Origin: Clostridiales bacterium | GTDB lineage: Bacteria > Bacillota_A > Clostridia > Saccharofermentanales > Saccharofermentanaceae | Length of the DNA: 48,407 nucleotides | NCBI GenBank assembly: GCA_024695545.1 | Contig: JAILHZ010000196.1 | Location: 1 to 48,407, forward strand | Reading direction: 5' to 3' | Shown: positions 43,036 through 48,407 of the stretch, piece after piece | How positions within the stretch are numbered: the stretch's first letter is position 1 | Layout of the letters: each line of letters begins with the position of its first letter | Program-made: the position numbers and the translations under genes | The notes under the pieces: model-generated | The model's input: only the letters and a program-made list of their open reading frames with translations | Told to the model about the DNA's origin: nothing | The model's database searches: none

Positions 43036-45489
43036 CTACCTCTCATTAAACACATTCTGCGAGCGGTTGTTGATCGTCGCAATCACGCTGTTGAGATCTT
43101 TCTGGCCGAGAAGATACGCGGGGAGCTCTTCATCTATGATCATCATGATCGAGTTGTCGGACAGGAAAACCGTATCAACATTCTCCAGCGTCTCAAGGAA
43201 AATATCCGCGAACTTCAGGTCCGGCGAATAAAGATGCTGGGCGCGGATTGCCACCTCATCGCTAAGCACCATCGGAGAATTCATGAAGTTATATCCATTC
43301 CGGTTATTCTCTTTTTGTTTTCCCACCTGGTACAAAGCCGCCTCCCGGTTGATCGGAATCGCGTCCATAGAATTGTTCTGGACATCTTTGCTGAGCAGGA
43401 TATCGAGCAGCGCGTATGCGCCGTCTTTTACCTCGGATCCTTCCGTAATTGAAAAAGAACTCGCGATGTTAGCGGACGGGCCGGTTCCGTTTTTCGACGG
43501 GAGACCGAAGATCCTAAGGCTGTTACCGAAGTAGTTGTAGCGCGCAAGGTTCCCGATTCCGCTGATGTTTTCGATAAATACTACGTCGAAGATCTTTTCT
43601 TCTTCTTCAAACAGATCAGGATCCCTCATATCGAACTGGTCCTTCGGTGCAGAAGAAACACCATCCGGAATCTTTTCCTTGAAAAAAGCAGCCATCTCAC
43701 AGAAGTCTTCCTGCTCGATGTTCATCTTCTTATCTTTCACCCACTGATCATAGCTTCTCTGGAAACAGAGATTTAGAAAATGCATGCGGCTGATATATTC
43801 TGTGACAGGCTCGTTGCCGTTACGCTGATCCTCCACATAGGAAATATACTGGTCGTAGGTAAAGCCGGCCTGACCGTCATCCATTTTAGATCCATCCGTT
43901 ACGATGCCTGCGATCGTGAATGCCGTCGGTATAAAGAACGTCTTCCCATCTATCTTCGAGGCATCGATGATTTTCGAATAGTATCTGGAAGCATCGTATG
44001 TCTGTCCCTCCAGATACGGTGTCAGATCCGTAAGATACTGACTGTCCAAAAGCTCGATCGAGCTGGCAGCCCCGAGGATAACATCCGGCCCGTTTCCGGA
44101 ACGGATATCCATGGACAGACTTCCGCTGACCATCGACAAAGCACTATACATCTGCCGGTCGCTCGCATCGATATCATCTGTCAGTTCACCGCTCTTCTGA
44201 TAAGCGTTCTGATCATAGAGCACCAGCTGTACATGATAGTCCGGGTTCTTTTCGTTAAAGGTCCTCAGTGCCTCGCCTTCAAAATATGTAACAGAGTCGC
44301 TGAGACTTGCGACGGTTAGAACAGTCTTCCCTGCATTCGGGTTCTTTTCGGTCTTCTCAAGGATATAAACAGGCACGGGATCCGGTAACAAAAATTGACC
44401 TTCCATCCTCGGACTGCATCCGAGGATCACCTTGTTTTCGTCACAGGAAAGCACATTTGCCGTCTGGCTCTCATAGCGGTTGATATCGCAGTGATCGAAG
44501 TTCAGAACACAGTCCTCATTCGCACCTGTCGGATCATATTCATAAATACCTGTTGCCTTGGTAATGTATCCTTTTCCTTCCCTGGTCGAGGAGATCTTCT
44601 GGTTGTCGCTGATCGGTTTCGCATCCGGGACTTTGGTCATCGTTCCTGTTTTCAGATCGAACTTCGCGACCAACGGGGTATTTCCCATGCAATTAATGAT
44701 GGCCGTACCATTGCCGGCACCATTGATACTATCCACATATCTTATTACGCCGGGACCGAATACTTTATCGAGTTCAACATGATAGAGCGGTTCCCCATCC
44801 CTGGAAACAACGATCATCAGCGTCGTGTTTCGCTCTTCGTCATAAGACTGGACACTGCCGACTTCATAACCCTCTATAAAACTCAAACTGAAGAAATATA
44901 CCCCATCCGGATCGGTCCTGAGCAGATGCGGCTCTTTTATCACCTCTCCGGTATTCGAATCAAACTCACAACTGTATATAAACTCTCTTATCTCGTCGAG
45001 GCCCCTCGTATTGGCCGGCGTTATGGTGTCGGGATTAACAACACGGGTTGAAGCAAAATTCTCGAAATATAAGCGGATGCCTTTTTCACCTTCACAGAGA
45101 CCGAGTGCCTGCGCACCGGTGCCGGGTACGCTGTGCAATACATTCTCGAGATCGACCATCTGGAGAAGATTTCCTTCCATATCGAAGATGCCCATCAAGT
45201 AACCCCAACCTTCAGGATACGGGTTCTTTTCGGTAGGTTTATTTTCCACAGAATAAATCATCGCAAACTTGTCGTGGCACATCCACGGTCCTACCGGGGT
45301 GACAGAATAAAAGTCATCTAAACTGAGTTTGGGATCTAATTCTAATCTCTTGGTAGTATAGAAGGGATCTGTTTCGAGGACGGTTTTCTTTTTCGCTCCC
45401 TTTTTCTTACAGGAAGATGCTGTCAGACAGACTGTAGATAACATCACCGTTGCAAGTGCGAACGCAATGATTCTTTTCCATTTTTCCAT
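43036..45489 (-). CDS. Large solute-binding lipoprotein with N-terminal propeller-like half
   Basis: An 817-residue lipoprotein: signal peptide with lipobox TASSC (Cys27), then about 350 residues with repeated beta-hairpin phrases typical of propellers (GIFDMEGNLLQM, VSRDGEPLYHVEL, AKFDLKTGTMTKV, GIYEYDPTG). A family-1 solute-binding domain starts near residue 390 (VLTVASLSDS, LRTFNEKNPDYHVQL) and runs to the end. Ordinary sugar-binding proteins are 400-550 residues, so the N-terminal half is an addition. No importer genes are near. A paralogue of its C-terminal part is at 47616. It could sense rather than transport. Confidence 0.82.
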   Translation of the reverse strand: MEKWKRIIAFALATVMLSTVCLTASSCKKKGAKKKTVLETDPFYTTKRLELDPKLSLDDFYSVTPVGPWMCHDKFAMIYSVENKPTEKNPYPEGWGYLMGIFDMEGNLLQMVDLENVLHSVPGTGAQALGLCEGEKGIRLYFENFASTRVVNPDTITPANTRGLDEIREFIYSCEFDSNTGEVIKEPHLLRTDPDGVYFFSLSFIEGYEVGSVQSYDEERNTTLMIVVSRDGEPLYHVELDKVFGPGVIRYVDSINGAGNGTAIINCMGNTPLVAKFDLKTGTMTKVPDAKPISDNQKISSTREGKGYITKATGIYEYDPTGANEDCVLNFDHCDINRYESQTANVLSCDENKVILGCSPRMEGQFLLPDPVPVYILEKTEKNPNAGKTVLTVASLSDSVTYFEGEALRTFNEKNPDYHVQLVLYDQNAYQKSGELTDDIDASDRQMYSALSMVSGSLSMDIRSGNGPDVILGAASSIELLDSQYLTDLTPYLEGQTYDASRYYSKIIDASKIDGKTFFIPTAFTIAGIVTDGSKMDDGQAGFTYDQYISYVEDQRNGNEPVTEYISRMHFLNLCFQRSYDQWVKDKKMNIEQEDFCEMAAFFKEKIPDGVSSAPKDQFDMRDPDLFEEEEKIFDVVFIENISGIGNLARYNYFGNSLRIFGLPSKNGTGPSANIASSFSITEGSEVKDGAYALLDILLSKDVQNNSMDAIPINREAALYQVGKQKENNRNGYNFMNSPMVLSDEVAIRAQHLYSPDLKFADIFLETLENVDTVFLSDNSIMMIIDEELPAYLLGQKDLNSVIATINNRSQNVFNER

Positions 45490-45732
45490 AGAAAAACTGT
45501 ACCACCCATTCCCCTTTCAAAAACAGATTTTCCATACCCAAATTCATTATAGACAGTGCACTATCTGAAAAGCAATTGCTTCATCGAAAAAGCCGGGATA
45601 AAACCACGAATCTTTTTCTAAACATCCTCTGTTATTTCGAAACAAGGATAAGAATCAAGCGTAATTTACATGCACGATATAATGATTTACGAAGGGGCAA
45701 CCTTTAGAACAGAAAACCGGCTGTCCTGTGAA
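45490..45732. other. Intergenic region between the solute-binding and ACT-MBL genes
   Basis: 243 bp of A+T-rich DNA. It must hold the promoter of the solute-binding protein gene and the 3' end of the ACT-MBL transcript. No convincing terminator, operator or small gene was identified. Confidence 0.4.
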
Positions 45733-47175
45733 CTATGAATTTAATATCAGGTTATATTCTCTCATTGAACCATGAGAACCGAAAATCTTCCATTCACCGA
45801 CACCAAGCCTTTGCATGATCGATTTTCGCTCCGCAGCGCAGAGCGCAGGATCAGTATCAACTGATGTCATCAGCACCGGAGCAAACCTGTTGTACTCGGC
45901 CTGTTCGCGTGTCATTCCGGGTATGTTTACATAGATGTCTCCGGTAAATGCAATGTGATTAACATAATCAATAAGCACAGTTTCTCCGGGAAGGTGACCG
46001 CCTTTTCCTTCGTAAACCTCAAAATGCAATTCGCCTAAATCCAGAGTTCCGACCTGCTTGAGCAGATCGTTCTGTTCGCCTTCCGTGCCCCAGAGAGGCA
46101 TCACTTTTTCAGGCTTTGGAGGTTTATAGAATGTCAGTGCCTTGCATATGTTTACATATGGTCTGTGAAGAGAATTCTGTTCACGGAATCCGTTTTCTCC
46201 TTTATATTCCAATTGTAGGCATTCAGCTGTTTTACGGCTTGCGAGTATCTCATCGAAAACAGGTAAAAGTCCGCAATGATCCACATCTGCATGCGTAATG
46301 AATATCCGCTTTTTCATCTGATCGAACCCGGGAAGAATATTACTTAAAAGTTCTTTCATCTCTTCCTGATATAATGCATATCCGCAGTCTACAAACAGGA
46401 CTTCGCCATTACTTTCGATGATGGCTGTGTTGCTTCCGCATGGAGGTTCGATCAGCGTAATCTTTGTATTTGCTGATATCTTTTGTTCCGTGATCCTGGG
46501 TAAGAACTGTTTTCCTCTGCAGACAGATAACAGTTCAGCGAATCTGCTTATACTTTCAAAAGTCTTATAAGGGGATAGACCTTTTTCATCAAGCATCTGC
46601 ATAACAAGGTTGGAGTTGACCAGAAGTCCGTCTCTTGCCTCTTCAGGAAGTCCTGACAACTGCATCAGACCTGAAACGAATGTCTGATAGAAAATACTGT
46701 TGTCGAAAACTCTTTCGGTGTGATTATAGTCCACTACACGGACCGGGCAGAGCTCCTGGGCTTCTTTCAGGAATCTTTTCAGCTTGTCTTCATTTTCAAC
46801 GAATAAACCCATTTTAAATGCCTGATGAGTCGATCCGTTTTCCTGTGAACTTATATATGAAATATTCAACTCATATCTGTTGATAAGCTTTAGCACTTCT
46901 GTAACGCTGCCAGGCACGTCCCTGAGCATAAATTCGACCAGAACTATGCTGTTCTCATTTTTATCCGTGGGAAGATAGCCAATGTTCGCCAGTTCGATAT
47001 CAGCCTTCTCCAGCTGCTTGGCATCTCCTTCAGCGTCAATGAAAAGGGTGTGCGAGTCGACAGCTTTATTGTAGCTGACACGAGTTATATTAATGCCCAG
47101 CGAAGCAAAGCATTCACTTGCTTTAAGAAATGCTCCGATGTGATTTGGCATAGTTGTAATATACGTCTTTTTCAT
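45733..47175 (-). CDS. ACT-ACT-metallo-beta-lactamase fusion protein
   Basis: A 480-residue protein. Two ACT domains start at residue 1 (MKKTYITTMPNHIGAFLKAS) and about 78 (VLVEFMLRDVPGSVTEVL), followed by a helical linker. A metallo-beta-lactamase fold occupies about 235-480: the metal motif is ITHADVDHCGL, with Asp where the second His of HxHxDH is usual, then KGGHLPGET, FTGDIY and FGSHGS. ACT domains bind amino acids, so an allosteric hydrolase is plausible; the substrate is unknown. AAAGGTGG precedes the ATG. It is a single gene, of lower G+C than most of the window by eye. Confidence 0.85.
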   Translation of the reverse strand: MKKTYITTMPNHIGAFLKASECFASLGINITRVSYNKAVDSHTLFIDAEGDAKQLEKADIELANIGYLPTDKNENSIVLVEFMLRDVPGSVTEVLKLINRYELNISYISSQENGSTHQAFKMGLFVENEDKLKRFLKEAQELCPVRVVDYNHTERVFDNSIFYQTFVSGLMQLSGLPEEARDGLLVNSNLVMQMLDEKGLSPYKTFESISRFAELLSVCRGKQFLPRITEQKISANTKITLIEPPCGSNTAIIESNGEVLFVDCGYALYQEEMKELLSNILPGFDQMKKRIFITHADVDHCGLLPVFDEILASRKTAECLQLEYKGENGFREQNSLHRPYVNICKALTFYKPPKPEKVMPLWGTEGEQNDLLKQVGTLDLGELHFEVYEGKGGHLPGETVLIDYVNHIAFTGDIYVNIPGMTREQAEYNRFAPVLMTSVDTDPALCAAERKSIMQRLGVGEWKIFGSHGSMREYNLILNS

Positions 47176-47307
47176 AGCCCACCTTTGTTATGGGTTGTAT
47201 TTTATTATGAAAACTTGCAATTAGCAATGACATGTGTATTTATACATCTTCACTGACATTTATCTTTTACCGTAATTGTGGTCAAACGACATTTTTACAC
47301 AAAAGAA

Positions 47308-47343
47308 AAATCCTGAACATCCAATCAGGGACATTCAGGATTT
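47308..47343 (-). terminator. Terminator attached to the tRNA-Ser fragment
   Basis: A 10-bp stem AAATCCTGAA/TTCAGGATTT (47308-47317 with 47334-47343) followed on minus by T5. It starts immediately at the tRNA 3' end, as for a genuine tRNA gene. Confidence 0.7.
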
Positions 47344-47366
47344 GGCGGAGAAGGAGGGAGTCGAAC
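47343..47366 (-). pseudogene. 3' end of a tRNA-Ser gene (truncated)
   Basis: The minus strand reads T-loop TTCGACT, T-stem CCCTC, acceptor CTTCTCC, then GCCA (discriminator G plus encoded CCA). A 5' acceptor GGAGAAG and discriminator G are the marks of tRNA-Ser. Upstream of the T-loop the sequence no longer matches: the T-stem has no partner and the other arms are absent. This is what remains on the far side when an element integrates into a tRNA 3' end. Confidence 0.7.
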
Positions 47367-47615
47367 AACGAAGATTCCGTCATTTCTCGCCAATAACATC
47401 AAAAACAGGCCCTTTTGGTATGTTAAAGCGCCTCTTTTGGCATCAGTCAGTCCAACTATTCCATTATTGACGACCACAATTGTGGTCAAAACTGTGGTCA
47501 GTATTCGAAACAGGGAAATAAGCCATCCTCTGCATACTGTCGCGTACAGATTGATTAATTCCCTGTATCTATATACCCATGTGTATTGCGATTTAAATCA
47601 GCTTAATCGGACTAT

Positions 47616-48407
47616 TTATCCTCTTTCATCCTGTAGAAGCGATACTCGATTATTAATTATTGCTATTACATCATCCAAACTCTTTTGTCCGTAAAAGTAT
47701 GCCTGTATTTCTTCGTTAATTATATTGATTGCCGTATAGTCATTGATGAAATATCTTGAGCAATTATCAATCGCACGGATATAGCTCTCCTCAATAGATT
47801 TATCCATATCGGTTTTCTCGAATGCCGTTCTGCAAACCGGGATATACATATCCTGCATCTGTACATCTTCATCAAGCATCGTCCGAATGAGTTCCCAGGC
47901 CCCATCCTGACATGATGAACATCCAGTAATCGCTGCACATGATACCAACCGCATATACGGGCCTCGCTCGTCAGGGGATGGAATACCGATCAATACCTTT
48001 CCGTTAACAGCTGTTCCATTCCTTTTATCAAACGAATATCCATAAATATTAGCAATTGGAGAAACCGATCCGCTTTCTATGTTAATCTTTTCGGGAATAT
48101 TCGTCTGGACATATTGTGCAATTTCTCGAAAAGCACTGTTATCAAAATCGTATTTCCCATTCTCACCGATAAATAAATCAAAACTGTTTCCAAGAAGATA
48201 ATTGAAGTAAGTCGTTCTATCTGCCAAACTAAAGAGCGGATCATTCCCATTATATATGGTTTGTACAAACGACTGATAATCAGTTATCTTTACGCCTTTT
48301 CGATTCTCCGCTTTTTCTTCTGTCAGAAGAAATCCGGACAGAGAAAACTGAAGCGGAAGGAAGTATTCTTTGCCTTCCAGTTCTGCCATTTCAAAAACAT
48401 GGAGAAA
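47616..48407 (-). CDS. Solute-binding protein, C-terminal part (5' end outside window)
   Basis: The open frame runs off the right edge; the 264 visible residues are the C-terminal lobe of a family-1 solute-binding protein. It is a paralogue of the 817-residue protein at 43036: both end in a D-x-x-INNR pattern after AYFYGQKSLDDVIAIINNR or AYLLGQKDLNSVIATINNR, and share QDGAWELI/KDGAYALL. The ATG at 48389 is internal, since coding sequence continues upstream of it. It is more A+T-rich than most genes here. Whether it also carries a propeller-like half is not visible. Confidence 0.75.
   Translation of the reverse strand, partial: FLHVFEMAELEGKEYFLPLQFSLSGFLLTEEKAENRKGVKITDYQSFVQTIYNGNDPLFSLADRTTYFNYLLGNSFDLFIGENGKYDFDNSAFREIAQYVQTNIPEKINIESGSVSPIANIYGYSFDKRNGTAVNGKVLIGIPSPDERGPYMRLVSCAAITGCSSCQDGAWELIRTMLDEDVQMQDMYIPVCRTAFEKTDMDKSIEESYIRAIDNCSRYFINDYTAINIINEEIQAYFYGQKSLDDVIAIINNRVSLLQDERG

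Larger units (their letters stand above)
47277..47500. repeat. TGTGGTCA boxes around a tRNA fragment (possible att region)
   Basis: TGTGGTCA occurs in direct orientation at 47277-47284, 47481-47488 and 47493-47500, and inverted (GACCACA) at 47472-47478. The last forms the perfect palindrome GACCACAATTGTGGTC (47472-47487). The boxes bracket the tRNA-Ser 3' end, as arm-type or excision sites often do around an integrase core site. The rest of the 440-bp gap shows no gene. Confidence 0.5.
585..48136. repeat. Dispersed octamer GTGCTTTT (19 copies)
   Basis: Plus-strand copies start at 1516, 7116, 10240, 14689, 15178, 17578, 19790, 29801, 30565, 32898, 34425, 37783 and 39619. Reverse copies (AAAAGCAC) start at 585, 6235, 17600, 29771, 34334 and 48129. 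Chance expectation from base composition, on both strands, is about 1.5. Copies lie in coding regions (as Gly/Ser-Ala-Phe or Lys-Ala-Leu/Pro codons), in gaps, next to promoters, and as inverted pairs at 17577-17608 and 29771-29808. Confidence 0.7.

Noticed and set aside
47276..47694. Short plus-strand frames around the tRNA fragment, considered as an integrase remnant
   Set aside because: No tyrosine-recombinase residues (R-H-R-Y pattern) could be recognised in either strand.
1..48407. CRISPR arrays, rRNA genes, transposases and classical riboswitches
   Set aside because: No regularly spaced repeats, rRNA-like sequence, transposase motifs or recognisable riboswitch cores were seen on either strand.

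Overview
The window looks like a chromosomal segment of a Gram-positive anaerobe of the Bacillota, class Clostridia, probably an uncultured gut or rumen lineage. The reasons are strong AGGAGG-type ribosome binding sites, roughly half G+C with Lys AAG and Phe TTC preferred by eye, sigma-A type TTGACA/TATAAT promoters, many Rho-independent terminators, lipobox solute-binding proteins, and gene families typical of Clostridia (YdjG-like zinc-ribbon membrane proteins, SPFH/zinc-ribbon protein, YtrA-type GntR, fused NptA/PhoU). Genus cannot be fixed from this alone.

Region 1 (1-13.2 kb) is a D-glucuronate locus. It holds all five enzymes from D-glucuronate to pyruvate plus glyceraldehyde-3-phosphate: UxaC, UxuB, UxuA, KdgK (cut by the window edge) and KdgA. 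With them are a lipoprotein solute-binding protein, a sialate/acetyl-xylan-type O-acetylesterase, a DUF624 (YesL-like) membrane protein with a 50-residue acidic tail, a UxuR/FadR-type GntR regulator, and an FkbM methyltransferase translationally coupled to that regulator. No altronate branch and no sugar permease genes are present. A very short type IV pilin-like gene sits inside the locus.

Region 2 (13.2-16.4 kb) is a tandem duplication of a two-gene unit. Each unit has a TFIIB-like zinc-ribbon membrane protein (YdjG-like) whose stop overlaps the start of a small single-span protein. Both small proteins end in a shared CMK-x-F-x-x-x-DV motif. The first small protein (57 aa) is easy to miss.

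Region 3 (16.4-29.8 kb) carries galactokinase with a metallophosphatase, a YtrA-type GntR/ABC operon with a clear operator, a membrane-bound nucleotide-sugar 4,6-dehydratase of the CapD/FlaA1 type, a PhoR/PhoB-like pair divergent from a Na/Pi symporter with Pho-box-like repeats between them, and a MacB/FtsX-type ABC protein whose promoter and ribosome binding site are nested in the terminator of the upstream gene.

Region 4 (29.8-42.8 kb) has a TerB-like/zinc-ribbon protein, a heterodimeric ABC exporter, a solitary HerA-type ATPase, a lipoprotein, a diguanylate cyclase, a MATE exporter, and an SPFH/triple zinc-ribbon protein with a four-helix membrane partner.

Region 5 (42.8-48.4 kb) holds two related large solute-binding lipoproteins (one with an N-terminal propeller-like half, one cut by the window edge). 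Between them lie an ACT-ACT-metallo-beta-lactamase fusion and a 24-nt tRNA-Ser 3' end with its terminator and repeated TGTGGTCA boxes, which looks like an integration-site scar.

Across the whole window the octamer GTGCTTTT (or AAAAGCAC) occurs 19 times where about 1.5 would be expected by composition, within genes, terminators and promoters, including two inverted pairs. This is the strongest unexplained sequence-level signal here. No CRISPR array, rRNA, intact tRNA or transposase gene was seen.
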